Part shown: positions 9,035 to 17,350 of the stretch, piece after piece
How the letters are laid out: each line of letters begins with the position of its first letter
Numbering within the stretch: position 1 is the first letter of the stretch
Origin: Humitalea sp050632385
Lineage (GTDB): Bacteria; Pseudomonadota; Alphaproteobacteria; Acetobacterales; Acetobacteraceae
Reading direction: 5' to 3'
DNA length: 64,000 bases
Assembly: GCF_050632385.1 (NCBI RefSeq)
Contig: NZ_CP192599.1
Coordinates: 310,001 to 374,000 of the forward strand
Made by a program: the position numbers and the translations under genes
Notes under the pieces: generated by a model
Databases searched by the model: none
What the model was told of the DNA's origin: nothing
What the model saw: the letters and a program-made list of their open reading frames with translations, nothing else

Positions 9035-9096
9035 GCTAGGTCTGTACCGCCCCCATCGGCAAGACTCCGGGCATCACCAGCACAGGGAGACCGATC

Positions 9097-10020
9097 ATGG
9101 CCCTCTATCGCGACCACCTGCCGCAACTCGATGGCGGCACCTTCCTGACCGATGGCGGCATGGAAACCACCCTCATCTTCCACGAAGGCCTGGACCTGCC
9201 GCATTTCGCTGCCTTCGTGCTGCTCACCAGCAAATCGGGGCGCGAGGCGCTGTGGCGCTACTACGCCCGCTACCTCGACATCGCGCGCCAGCACGGCACC
9301 GGTTTCATCCTCGATTCCGCGACCTGGCGCGCCAATCCCGACTGGGGCGCGCTGCTCGGCTTCGGGCCGGAGGCACTGGCGGAGGTGAACGAGGACGCCA
9401 TCGACCTGCTGCTCGACCTCCGGCGCGACCATGCCATCCCCTGCGTCATCAGCGGCGCGATCGGTCCCCGCGGCGACGGCTACAAGGCCGGGCGCATGAG
9501 CGCCGCCGAAGCCGAGGACTACCATGCCACCCAGATCGCCACCTTCGCCGCGACCGAGGCCGACATGGTCACCGCCTTCACCCTTACCAACCCCGACGAG
9601 GCCACCGGCATCATCCGCGCCGCCAGCGCGCAGGACATCCCCTGCGCCATCTCCTTCACCTTGGAGACCGATGGCCGCCTGGTCACCGGCCGCAGCCTGC
9701 GCGACGCGATCGAGTCGGTGGACGCAGCCACCAACGGCGCGGCCGCCTATTTCATGGTGAACTGCGCCCACCCGACGCACCTGGCCGCGAGCTTCGGTGA
9801 AGGCGATTGGCGCGACCGCATCCTCGGCATCCGCGCCAATGCCTCGACCAAGTCACACGCCGAGTTGGACGAGAGCGAAACCCTGGACGCCGGCGACCCC
9901 GTGGACCTCGGCCGCCACTACCGCGACCTGCGCCGCACCCTGCCGTCGATGCGGATCATGGGCGGCTGTTGCGGCACCGACCACCGCCACCTCGCCGCGA
10001 TCTGCGAGGCGTGTTTGTGA
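9097..10020 (+). CDS. Homocysteine S-methyltransferase family protein
   Basis: A zinc-dependent methyltransferase of 307 aa in the MHT/BHMT family, which moves a methyl group from S-methylmethionine, betaine or another donor to homocysteine or a similar thiol. The zinc cysteines are visible: VNCAHP near residue 226 and GGCCGTD near 290. The TDGGMETTL opening near 17-25 is also typical. CAGGGAGA precedes the ATG. It stands alone, divergent from a TetR gene, which suggests inducible expression. The methyl donor cannot be decided from sequence. Confidence 0.88.
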   Translation: MALYRDHLPQLDGGTFLTDGGMETTLIFHEGLDLPHFAAFVLLTSKSGREALWRYYARYLDIARQHGTGFILDSATWRANPDWGALLGFGPEALAEVNEDAIDLLLDLRRDHAIPCVISGAIGPRGDGYKAGRMSAAEAEDYHATQIATFAATEADMVTAFTLTNPDEATGIIRAASAQDIPCAISFTLETDGRLVTGRSLRDAIESVDAATNGAAAYFMVNCAHPTHLAASFGEGDWRDRILGIRANASTKSHAELDESETLDAGDPVDLGRHYRDLRRTLPSMRIMGGCCGTDHRHLAAICEACL

Positions 10021-10039
10021 GGATTGGGCAGGTTGTGCC

Positions 10040-10275
10040 TTGAAAGGGGCTTCGCCCCTCTCAAACTCTCCCCACCAGGGGGCGCCGCCCCTGGACCGGC
10101 GTGATGTATTGGCAAAATAAAGGGAGGGGCATGGAGCGCGCTTGATCAGGGGAGCGACCTTGATGCCCCTCCCTTTATTTTGCCAAATACCGTGGGTTCC
10201 AAGGGGCCACGGCCCCTTGGTGGGGGAGGTGTGGAGGGGGCGAAGCCCCTTCCACGGCGCAACTTCCCCAATTCT
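10040..10275. repeat. Composite hairpin repeat element, copy 1
   Basis: The convergent gap is filled by five nested inverted repeats: A (10040-10064, TTGAAAGGGGC arm, one mismatch), B (10075-10094, CCAGGGG arms), a long core (10109-10186), C (10199-10220, CCAAGGGGCC arms) and D (10231-10255, GTGGAGGGGGC arm). The element reaches 20 nt past D to the stop codon of the - strand gene. A second copy lies at 31538-31775. Between copies A, D and the trailing GGCGCAAC-TCCCCA are in the same order, while the block B-core-C is inverted. It may act as a bidirectional terminator; mobility is inferred. Confidence 0.85.
10109..10186. repeat. Perfect 24-bp inverted repeat, core of element copy 1
   Basis: Arms at 10109-10132 and 10163-10186 pair perfectly over 24 bp (TTGGCAAAATAAAGGG... 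and its complement), with a 30-nt loop that holds TTGATCA and a small CGCT/AGCG inner stem. It is the AT-richer heart of the composite repeat. The corresponding arms at 31607-31684 differ at three positions per arm, yet remain perfectly paired. Confidence 0.9.
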
Positions 10276-11721
10276 TCACGCCAACCCCCGCGCCATCGCC
10301 GCCAACCGGTGCTTCAGCACCTTGCCGGTGCCGCTGGCGGGCATCGCCTCCAGCCGTTCCCAGCGGGTCGGGCGCTTGTAGGGCGCCAGCCCCGCCGCCG
10401 CATGCGCCGCAAGTGCGGCGGGATCGGCGTCGCCGGTGAAGAAGGCCACCACCTCCTCATTGCCCGCCACCGGCCGCCCCACCACCGCGACCTGTTCCAC
10501 GCCGGGGCAGGTCGCGATCACCGCCTCGACCTCGGCCGGGTGCACGTTGAAGCCGCTGCGGATGATCAATTCGCGCGACCGCCCGACCAGCCACAGCAGC
10601 CCCTCGTCGTCGATCCGCCCCAGGTCGCCCGTGCGCAAGAACCCGTCCGGGGTGAAGGCCGCCCGCGTCGCCGCCGGGTCGCGGTAATACCCCAGCATGA
10701 TACCCGGGCCGCGCGCCTCGATCTCCCCATCCGGGGCGATGCGTGCCTCGACACCCTCCATGATCGGGCCGGTCGACAGATCGTCGCGCGGTTCGCGGGT
10801 CTGGCTGATGGTCGGCCCCGCCTCGGTCAGCCCATAGCCATTGTGCGGCAGCAGCCCGAACACGCGCCGCAACCCCTGCTGCACCGCGGGGTCCATCGGC
10901 GACCCGCCGCAGGACAGCACCCGTAGCCGCGGCGCCGCCGCGGGCCCCGCGATCCGCGCCAGCAGCCGCGAAAAAATCGCCGGCACGCCCTGGATGACCG
11001 ACACATCCCGGGCGATCGCCGCCAGCATCGCATCGGGGTCGAAGCGCGGCACCAGGCGGATCGTCGCCCCGGCCAGCAACCCGCCCAACAGCATATTGGC
11101 CAGCCCAAACACGTGGCTCATCGGCAGCACGCCATACATCACGTCATCTGTCCGCCAGCCGCGCACCTTCGCCCCCATCGCCGCCATGAACAGCAGCGAG
11201 CGATGCGACAGCATCACGCCCTTGGGCCGACCCGTCGTTCCAGACGTATAGATCAACGCCGCGCATTGCTTCGCCGGGTCGTCCCACACCGCCTCGGCCA
11301 CCGCGGCCTCATCCACGGCCGAGGCCCGCACCCCATCCCACACCACCGGCGCATCCCCCGCATGCCGCGCCGCCGCCGGGCTGGCCCCCGTGCAGAAAAA
11401 CACGACGCGCGCGCCGGAGTGCTCACGGATATCCGCAACCTCCCGCGCCGTCAGCCGGGCGTTCAGCGGGATGGCCCAGGCGTCGATCCGGCTGCAGGCC
11501 AGCAGCAGCACCGCCATGGTGGGTTCGTTCTCGCCCAGGATCATCACCCGGTCGCCGCCGCGCACCCCCATCGCGACCAGGCGCCGTGCGGTATCCGTCA
11601 CCGCCCCGGCCAGATCCACCCAGGTCAGCGCGCCTGCCTCACCCACCAGCGCCACGGCATCGGGCCGTGCCGCGACATGCGGCGCCAGGACATCGGCCGT
11701 GCGGCGTGGCAGGACATCCAT
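10276..11721 (-). CDS. Class I adenylate-forming acyl-CoA ligase (AMP-dependent synthetase)
   Basis: An enzyme of 481 aa that activates a carboxylic acid with ATP and loads it on CoA. The P-loop YTSGTTGRPKGV lies near residues 161-172, the A5 motif NGYGLTEAGP near 297, the A7 motif TGDLGRIDDEG near 371, and the C-terminal catalytic lysine in SGTGKVLKH near 467. Length is short for fatty-acid ligases (about 510-560) and close to small-acid or aryl ligases. The substrate is not readable. It is divergent from a Bug binding protein and may serve the same catabolic unit; its stop abuts repeat element copy 1. Confidence 0.88.
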   Translation of the reverse strand: MDVLPRRTADVLAPHVAARPDAVALVGEAGALTWVDLAGAVTDTARRLVAMGVRGGDRVMILGENEPTMAVLLLACSRIDAWAIPLNARLTAREVADIREHSGARVVFFCTGASPAAARHAGDAPVVWDGVRASAVDEAAVAEAVWDDPAKQCAALIYTSGTTGRPKGVMLSHRSLLFMAAMGAKVRGWRTDDVMYGVLPMSHVFGLANMLLGGLLAGATIRLVPRFDPDAMLAAIARDVSVIQGVPAIFSRLLARIAGPAAAPRLRVLSCGGSPMDPAVQQGLRRVFGLLPHNGYGLTEAGPTISQTREPRDDLSTGPIMEGVEARIAPDGEIEARGPGIMLGYYRDPAATRAAFTPDGFLRTGDLGRIDDEGLLWLVGRSRELIIRSGFNVHPAEVEAVIATCPGVEQVAVVGRPVAGNEEVVAFFTGDADPAALAAHAAAGLAPYKRPTRWERLEAMPASGTGKVLKHRLAAMARGLA

Positions 11722-11821
11722 CGTATCGCCTCCCTGACCGCGTCAGCATTGCACCCCGCCGGGGGCTTGGCGACGCGCCGCGACCGCGCCAGGGTGCCGC
11801 CAAATTCGGAGGACCGCCAAA

Positions 11822-12784
11822 ATGAATCGCCGCTCGCTGATCCTCGGCCTACCGCTGCTCGCCACCCCCGCGCTCGTCCAGGCCCAACCCGCCTGGCCCA
11901 CCCGCCCGGTCCGCGTGATCGTCCCCTATCCCCCCGGCGGCGGCACCGACGTGCTGGCCCGCGCCGTGGTCGAAGCCATGCGCCCGCACCTGGCCCACCC
12001 GATCGTCGTGGAAAACCGCGCCGGCGCGAATGGCGCCATCGGCAGCGAAGTCATTTCCCGCGCCGATGGCGACGGCACCACCTTGGGCATCGTCACCTCC
12101 ACCCATACGCTAAACAAATACGCGATGGGCAACCTGACCTACGACCCCATCCGCGATTTCACCCCGGTTGCGCTGATGTCCCGCCAGATCCTGGTGATGG
12201 TCAGCGGCACCTCCCAGCCCTTCGACAGCCTGGCCGGCATGCTGGCCGCCGCCCGCGCCCGCCCCGGCAGCATCGCCTTCGGCCAGACCGAGGCCGTGAC
12301 CCGCTTCGCCGGCACCGAATTCGCCCGCCTCGCGGGGGTGCAAATGCAGGACGTCTATTACCGCGGCGGCGGCTTGCTGATGAACGACATCGTCGCCGGC
12401 CACCTGCCGACCGGCTGGACCAGCACCGCCAGCGCCATCCCGCATCTGCAATCGGGCCGCGTGCGCGTGCTCTGCGTCTCCACCGCCACCCGCACCTCGC
12501 TGATGCCCGATGTCCCGACTGCCCAGGAAGCCGGCGTCGCGGGCTATGACATCAGCGGCTGGGTCGGCATGTTCGGCCCGAAATCGATGGCGCCGGAGCT
12601 TGCCGCCCGCATCCAGGCGGCGGTCGCCACCGCCTATGCCGACCCCACCCTGGTCCAGCGTTTCGTGACCCTGGGGCTGGAACCCGACCTGCGCCCGCCC
12701 GCCGCCTTCGCCACCTTCCTGGAGGCCGATGACCGGCGCTGGGCCGAAGCCGTGGCGGCGGGGCGGATCGAGCGTTCCAACTGA
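11822..12784 (+). CDS. Tripartite tricarboxylate transporter (Bug) substrate-binding protein
   Basis: A periplasmic binding protein of 320 aa. The signal peptide (RRSLILGLPLLATPALVQA) is followed at once by the family opening QPAWPTRPVRVIVPYPPGGGTD, seen here in parts, and by VENRAGANG near residues 60-68. Bug proteins bind carboxylates. No TctA/TctB permease genes are nearby, so it is an orphan that would need a permease elsewhere or act as a sensor partner. CGGAGGACC precedes the ATG. It is 28 nt upstream of the isocitrate lyase-family gene and probably co-transcribed. Confidence 0.9.
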   Translation: MNRRSLILGLPLLATPALVQAQPAWPTRPVRVIVPYPPGGGTDVLARAVVEAMRPHLAHPIVVENRAGANGAIGSEVISRADGDGTTLGIVTSTHTLNKYAMGNLTYDPIRDFTPVALMSRQILVMVSGTSQPFDSLAGMLAAARARPGSIAFGQTEAVTRFAGTEFARLAGVQMQDVYYRGGGLLMNDIVAGHLPTGWTSTASAIPHLQSGRVRVLCVSTATRTSLMPDVPTAQEAGVAGYDISGWVGMFGPKSMAPELAARIQAAVATAYADPTLVQRFVTLGLEPDLRPPAAFATFLEADDRRWAEAVAAGRIERSN

Positions 12785-12812
12785 CGTATTTCACCAAGAC
12801 AAGGATCGACTG

Positions 12813-13676
12813 ATGGCCCACCCCTCCCTCAAGCAGGCGCTCGCCGAGAAAAAATTCATCCTCGCGCCCGGCGTCTTCGACATGATCAGCGCCAAGGTCG
12901 CCGATGGCATGGGCTTCCCCGCCCTCTACGCCACCGGCTTTGGCACCGTCGCCAGCCATCTGGGCGTGGCCGATGCCGGCATCGCGACCTATTCCGACAT
13001 GGTCGGCCGCATGCGCCAGATCGCCCAGGGCACCAAGACCCCGGTCATCGCCGATGCCGATACCGGCTATGGCGGGCTGCTGAACGTGCGCCACACCGTG
13101 ATGGGCTATGAAGCCGGGGGCATCACCGCCATCCAGCTCGAAGACCAGGAAATGCCGAAGAAATGCGGCCATACCCCGGGCCGCAGCGTGATCCCGGCCG
13201 AGGACATGGCTCTGAAAATCAAGGTCGCGGTCGAAGCCCGCAAAGACCCCAACTTCCTGATCATCGCCCGCACCGATGCCCGCACCAGCCTGGGCCTGGA
13301 TGAGGCGCTGCGCCGCATGGCGATCTACGCCGAGGCCGGCGCCGATATTTTGTTCGTCGAAAGCCCCGAAACCGAGGCCGAGATGATCGCCGTCGGCAAG
13401 GCCGCGACCAAGCCGCTGCTGGCGAACATGGTCGAAGGCGGCCGCACGCCGATCCTGAACGCCGCACGCCTGGCGGAGATCGGCTATGCCATCGCGATCT
13501 ACCCGGCGCTCGGCTTCCTGGCGGTGTCCGCGGCCTGCGAACGCGCCTATGGCCACCTCAAGGCCAACGGCGATTCCAACACCTTGGCGCCGGCGGATTC
13601 CTACGGCTTTTCGCGCATGTGCGAATTGATGGGCTTCCCTGAAGTCTGGGACTTCGACAAGCGTTGGGCGAAATGA
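12813..13676 (+). CDS. Isocitrate lyase/PEP mutase superfamily enzyme
   Basis: A 287-residue (beta/alpha)8 enzyme that makes or breaks a C-C or P-C bond in a 2-oxo or hydroxy acid. Metal-binding ADADTGYG lies near residues 70-77, IQLEDQ near 109, and the active-site loop has KKCGH near 117-121, the signature of lyases (methylisocitrate lyase, oxaloacetate decarboxylase, dimethylmalate lyase) rather than of PEP mutase. The precise substrate is open. It overlaps the haloacid dehalogenase gene by 4 nt (ATGA), suggesting a shared pathway. Confidence 0.85.
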   Translation: MAHPSLKQALAEKKFILAPGVFDMISAKVADGMGFPALYATGFGTVASHLGVADAGIATYSDMVGRMRQIAQGTKTPVIADADTGYGGLLNVRHTVMGYEAGGITAIQLEDQEMPKKCGHTPGRSVIPAEDMALKIKVAVEARKDPNFLIIARTDARTSLGLDEALRRMAIYAEAGADILFVESPETEAEMIAVGKAATKPLLANMVEGGRTPILNAARLAEIGYAIAIYPALGFLAVSAACERAYGHLKANGDSNTLAPADSYGFSRMCELMGFPEVWDFDKRWAK

Positions 13677-14380
13677 GCGCCCCAAAGGCCGTCGTCTTCG
13701 ACGTCTTCGGCACCGTCGTCGACTGGCGCAACAGCATCGCCCGCGAAGCAGCCGAAGTGCTGACCGAGGTGGGCCGCGCGGACATCGATCCGCACGCCTT
13801 CGCCGATGCTTGGAGAGCAAAATACCAGCCCTCCATGGCGCCGATCCGCGACGGCAGCCGCCCCTATACGCGGCTGGACGTGCTGCACCGGGAAAACCTG
13901 GACGCGCTGCTGGCCGATTACGGGATCGACCTGCCGGAGGAGCGCCGCGTCTGGCTCAACACCGCCTGGCATCGGCTGGACCCCTGGCCGGATGTCGTCG
14001 CCGGACTGACTCGTCTGAAGACGCGCTACATCATCGCGCCGCTGTCCAACGGGAACATCGCGCTGATGCTGAATCTGGCCAAGCGCGCCGGCATCCCCTG
14101 GGACGCGATCCTGGGGGCCGAGGTGGCCCAGGCCTACAAGCCCAGCCCCCAGGCCTATCTGCGCACCGCCGAGGTTTTGGGCCTGGCGCCGAACGAAGTG
14201 ATGCTGGGCGCCGCCCACAACAGCGATTTGGCGGCGGCGCGCAAATGCGGGCTGCAGACGGGGTTCGTGGCGCGGCCGACCGAATACGGGCCGAGCCAGA
14301 AGAAGGACCTTTCCGCCGAGCAGGAGTGGGAGGTCGTGGCGCCGGATTTTGGTGGCTTGGCGAAGGCGCTGGGCTGCTGA
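13673..14380 (+). CDS. Haloacid dehalogenase, type II (L-2-haloacid dehalogenase-like)
   Basis: A HAD-superfamily hydrolase of 235 aa. The nucleophile is Asp10 in VVFDVFGTVVDW; the second motif is APLSNGN near 123, the lysine lies in AYKPSPQAY near 154, and the acidic motif is AAHNSDL near 180. These match type II 2-haloacid dehalogenases, which swap the halogen of 2-haloacids for hydroxyl, although many members act as phosphatases or on other small acids. The ATG overlaps the previous stop; a TTG nine bases earlier is less likely. A hairpin 80 nt downstream may end the transcript. Confidence 0.85.
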   Translation: MSAPKAVVFDVFGTVVDWRNSIAREAAEVLTEVGRADIDPHAFADAWRAKYQPSMAPIRDGSRPYTRLDVLHRENLDALLADYGIDLPEERRVWLNTAWHRLDPWPDVVAGLTRLKTRYIIAPLSNGNIALMLNLAKRAGIPWDAILGAEVAQAYKPSPQAYLRTAEVLGLAPNEVMLGAAHNSDLAAARKCGLQTGFVARPTEYGPSQKKDLSAEQEWEVVAPDFGGLAKALGC

Positions 14381-14460
14381 AAAAATAACCCCCGCTGGCG
14401 AGGCGTGTAGGATAAGATGCCTTCGTCGCGGGGAGAGCCGCGTGCACTTCCGGCCCTCCG

Positions 14461-14486
14461 CTTGGGCTGAGCGTTCTCAGTCCAAG
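14461..14486 (+). terminator. Near-perfect 11-bp hairpin, terminator or operator
   Basis: CTTGGGCTGAG pairs with CTCAGTCCAAG over 11 bp (one G-T wobble) around the loop CGTT. It lies 80 nt past the dehalogenase stop and only 4 nt before a TATAAT box, so it could end the upstream operon (the following CTTATAT is a poor U-run) or bind a regulator of the downstream gene. The rest of 14381-14622 shows no gene. Confidence 0.4.
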
Positions 14487-14490
14487 CTTA

Positions 14491-14496
14491 TATAAT
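14491..14496 (+). promoter_or_regulatory. Consensus -10 box TATAAT, weak -35
   Basis: A perfect TATAAT stands in an AT-rich patch (CTTATATAATAAC), rare in this GC-rich window, 126 nt before the exported hydrolase gene. With 17-nt spacing the -35 would be TGAGCG, which is poor, so an activator or the adjoining hairpin may be involved. Direction + is chosen because the downstream gene is on +. Confidence 0.4.
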
Positions 14497-14622
14497 AACA
14501 AGAAAAGTCCTGGGTAATGCCGAACGGCGCGGCAACATCGCAAGCCGGTGACATCGGCAGCTTGATGGGGGGCGATTTACAGATTTTCGACCGTCATTTT
14601 CCTACAGAATGAGGCCTTCATC

Positions 14623-15816
14623 ATGCCAAGCGAGCCAGAACAACGCCCTGATCGCCGTGATTTCATGATGGCATCAATGGCTACGATTGGCGCAACGGCC
14701 GCTCTTGTGGCCCATGCCGGTTCGGCGAAGGCCCAGGGCCCGGCGACCTCCCCTGTCGGTCCGGCACCGGCAACGATCTATACCGGCGATACGATCCAGG
14801 GAAAGAAGGTCGTCAGCGCCCTCGACGTCAATGACCTGGCGCCCGGGCAAAAGCACCTTCTGTATTTCCAGGGCGTGGCGATGCCGACCGGACAGCATTG
14901 GTATGTCTCCGTGACGGTCGCCCGGGGGGCACGACCCGGCAAGCGCGTCGTCCTGGTGAGCGGCGTGCATGGCGACGAGATGAGTTCCATCCATACGGTC
15001 CAGACCGTGATGAACCAGCTCGATCCGGCGCAGATGTCGGGGACGGTGATGGCCGTCACCGACGTGGCCCGCCCGGCCCTGGAAGGCATGCAGCGCAGAT
15101 GGCCCAATTTTGGCCGGGGCCATGATCTGATCGACATGAACCGGGAATGGCCCGGGAACGAGAACGGCGTCACCGCGCCCAGTCGCCACGCCGGGCTCCT
15201 GTTCAACCGCCTGCTGCGGCCGAACGCCGATGCCGCGATCGACTTCCATACCGGGACCACCGGCTTCGATGTCACCGCATTCAATATTGCCGCCATGGAT
15301 GTGCCGGAGATCAAGGCGATGGCAGACCTGTATCCGGTCGGCCAGATCTTCGACAATCACGTGTATCCCGGGGTCCTGCACAATGCCTTTGTCGACGTGG
15401 GCATCCCGGCCTTTTGCGCGGAGATCGGCGCTGCACGTGTCCTGAACCTCGGGATGATCTCCCTGTTCGTGGAAGGCACGATGAACGTCCTCAAGCATCA
15501 TGGCATCGTCGCCGGGCCCATGGGACGTACGGGCAAGGATGTGGCTGTTTTCATCGGCAATAGTGCCTTCCCGATCCTGGCAACCCAGGGCGGGCTCGTC
15601 GAGCATCTGGTCAAGCTCAACGACAAGGTCGAAGCCGGGCAGAAGGTGGCCATCCAGCGCAACAGTTTTGGTGAAGTGGTGGCGGAATATACCAGCAGCG
15701 TGGCCGGAGAAGTGACGGGTCAGCGTAGCGACGCGATGTCCGAGCCAGGCAATCCCCTGGCATTCATCCTGTTCCACAAGGCCACGCCGGACGGCAGCGA
15801 GACCTATCCCGAGTAG
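14623..15816 (+). CDS. Tat-exported succinylglutamate desuccinylase/aspartoacylase family hydrolase
   Basis: A zinc metallohydrolase of 397 aa in the AstE/AspA family (M14-like). A Tat signal opens it (RRDFMMASMATIG at 11-23, then a hydrophobic run to AKA). Zinc ligands are seen in GVHGDEMSS (about 110-118) and DFHTG (about 206), with a catalytic Glu in FCAEIG. The C-terminal beta-barrel domain resembles a lipoyl/biotin-like fold. Export is unusual, since the well-known family members are cytosolic; a periplasmic N-acyl or amide substrate is inferred. Base use is slightly less GC-rich than in its neighbours, and it has its own AT-rich upstream region, which suggests acquisition. Confidence 0.85.
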   Translation: MPSEPEQRPDRRDFMMASMATIGATAALVAHAGSAKAQGPATSPVGPAPATIYTGDTIQGKKVVSALDVNDLAPGQKHLLYFQGVAMPTGQHWYVSVTVARGARPGKRVVLVSGVHGDEMSSIHTVQTVMNQLDPAQMSGTVMAVTDVARPALEGMQRRWPNFGRGHDLIDMNREWPGNENGVTAPSRHAGLLFNRLLRPNADAAIDFHTGTTGFDVTAFNIAAMDVPEIKAMADLYPVGQIFDNHVYPGVLHNAFVDVGIPAFCAEIGAARVLNLGMISLFVEGTMNVLKHHGIVAGPMGRTGKDVAVFIGNSAFPILATQGGLVEHLVKLNDKVEAGQKVAIQRNSFGEVVAEYTSSVAGEVTGQRSDAMSEPGNPLAFILFHKATPDGSETYPE

Positions 15817-15883
15817 CCCAAGGCCGCCCGCCGGGCATTTGTCCGAAACCCCAGAAACTGAGGAAAGGCCTGGGATACGGCGT

Positions 15884-16318
15884 TCAGGAAAACCGCTTCT
15901 CCATCGCCACTCGCTCGAACCCAGCCTCGGTGAACAGCGCCGTCTCGACATAGCCAAGCCGGGCGTAGAGCGCCCGGTTCTCCGTCATCAGCACATGGGT
16001 ATAGAGGCGCAGCCGGTCATACCCCCGGCGCTGCGCCTCGGCCTCGGCAAAGTCGATGAGCTGGCGCCCGATACCCCGACCGGGGCGGGCGACGGCGACA
16101 TTGTCGAGCCAAAGCCCATCCGGCTTGGCTTCCAGTACCACCAGCCCGGCGATGCCCTCGTCATCCAGCACCCAGCATTGCCCGGCGGCGATGCGGGCCG
16201 CCATGTCGTCCAGCATCGGCCCCGGCGCGCGGCCGATGCGCGCGATCCAGGGCGTATAGGCGGCGGCGACCAGCGCCGTGCAGGCGGGGGCATCGCCAGG
16301 AAGGGCCGGTCGGATCAT
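15884..16318 (-). CDS. GNAT-family N-acetyltransferase
   Basis: A small acetyl-CoA-dependent acetyltransferase of 144 aa. The GNAT fold is seen from VAVARPGRGIGRQLI (acetyl-CoA pyrophosphate loop, Q/R-x-x-G-x-G/A, about residues 83-96) and the C-terminal YARLGYVET. The ATG at 16318 overlaps the stop of the upstream Bug gene by 4 nt, so it is translated from the same message. Substrate unknown. Confidence 0.85.
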   Translation of the reverse strand: MIRPALPGDAPACTALVAAAYTPWIARIGRAPGPMLDDMAARIAAGQCWVLDDEGIAGLVVLEAKPDGLWLDNVAVARPGRGIGRQLIDFAEAEAQRRGYDRLRLYTHVLMTENRALYARLGYVETALFTEAGFERVAMEKRFS

Positions 16319-17286
16319 TCCGCCCGGATGCCGCCTTCGCGGATGATCGGCGTCCAGCGCACCACCTCGCGTTGGATGAAGTTGGCGAAGTCGGCCGGGG
16401 TTCCGCCGATGACGCGGCCGGCCTGGGTGCGGAAGATCGCCTCCTGCACCTCCGGCATCGCGGCGATCCGGCCGAAGACGTCGTTGATCCGCTGCGCCAG
16501 CGCCGGGTCCATGCCGGCCGGGCCGGCGATGCCGTGCCAGACGTTGCAGTCGAAGCCAGGGATGGTGTCGCTGACCGGCGGAATGCCGGGCAGGGCGGTG
16601 GTGCCCGCCGGCGTGCTGATCGCGATCGCCTTGGCATTGCCCGCGCGCACCATCTGCAATGCGGAGGATACGGTCGGGAAACCGAACTGCGCATCGCCGC
16701 GCACCAGGGCGGTGACCATCTCGGCGCCCGAGCGATAAGGCACATGCACCATCTGGACGCCGGCCTGCTTCAGCAGCAGCGCCATGAACAGATGACTGCC
16801 ATTGCCATTGCCGGCCGAGGAATAGGTGAAGCCATCCGGCCGTGCCTTGCCCTGGGCGATCATGTCGGCCAGGTCGCGCACCTGGGTCTGGGGATACATG
16901 ATCACCGCGGCCGGCAGGTTCACCAGGTGGATGATCGGCGTGAAGGCGGTCGGCGGGTCGTAGGACAGGCTGGGGATCAGCTCCTTGCCGATCGCATTCG
17001 CGCCCACGTCGCACATCATGATGGTGTTCCCGTCGGGCCGCTGCTGCGCGACGAAGGCACCGGCCACGGTGCCACCCGCGCCGGGGCGGTTCTCCACCAC
17101 CAGCGTCTGGCCGGCGACTTCCTGGAAGCGCTGCGCCACGGTGCGGGACAGGGTGTCGATCGCGCCACCGGCGCCGAAGGGCACGATCAGCCGGATCGGC
17201 CGGTCGGGCCAGGCAGGCTGCGCGCGGGCCAGCGCGGGCAGCATCAGCGGGGCGGCGAGCGCCGCGCGGCGGGTGATCTTGATCAT
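16315..17286 (-). CDS. Tripartite tricarboxylate transporter (Bug) substrate-binding protein
   Basis: A second periplasmic Bug protein (323 aa) with a signal peptide (TRRAALAAPLMLPALARA), the family opening QPAWPDRPIRLIVPFGAGG and VVENRPGAGG near residues 62-71. The ATG at 17286 has GGAGG nine bases upstream; an open frame extends further but has no such site. It is divergent from the DUF1028 gene by 64 nt. No permease genes are near, so the transported acid and partner are unknown. Confidence 0.9.
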   Translation of the reverse strand: MIKITRRAALAAPLMLPALARAQPAWPDRPIRLIVPFGAGGAIDTLSRTVAQRFQEVAGQTLVVENRPGAGGTVAGAFVAQQRPDGNTIMMCDVGANAIGKELIPSLSYDPPTAFTPIIHLVNLPAAVIMYPQTQVRDLADMIAQGKARPDGFTYSSAGNGNGSHLFMALLLKQAGVQMVHVPYRSGAEMVTALVRGDAQFGFPTVSSALQMVRAGNAKAIAISTPAGTTALPGIPPVSDTIPGFDCNVWHGIAGPAGMDPALAQRINDVFGRIAAMPEVQEAIFRTQAGRVIGGTPADFANFIQREVVRWTPIIREGGIRAE

Positions 17287-17350
17287 TGGACGAACCTCCG
17301 TTCTTTGATCGTGAGGTGACACCGGATCGCGCGCCGCGCAAGGATCATCC

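Noticed and set aside
8961..9096. SAM-type riboswitch before the homocysteine S-methyltransferase gene
   Set aside because: I could not draw a SAM-I, SAM-II or SAM-V fold in this stretch; only the CATTGATCG repeats stand out.
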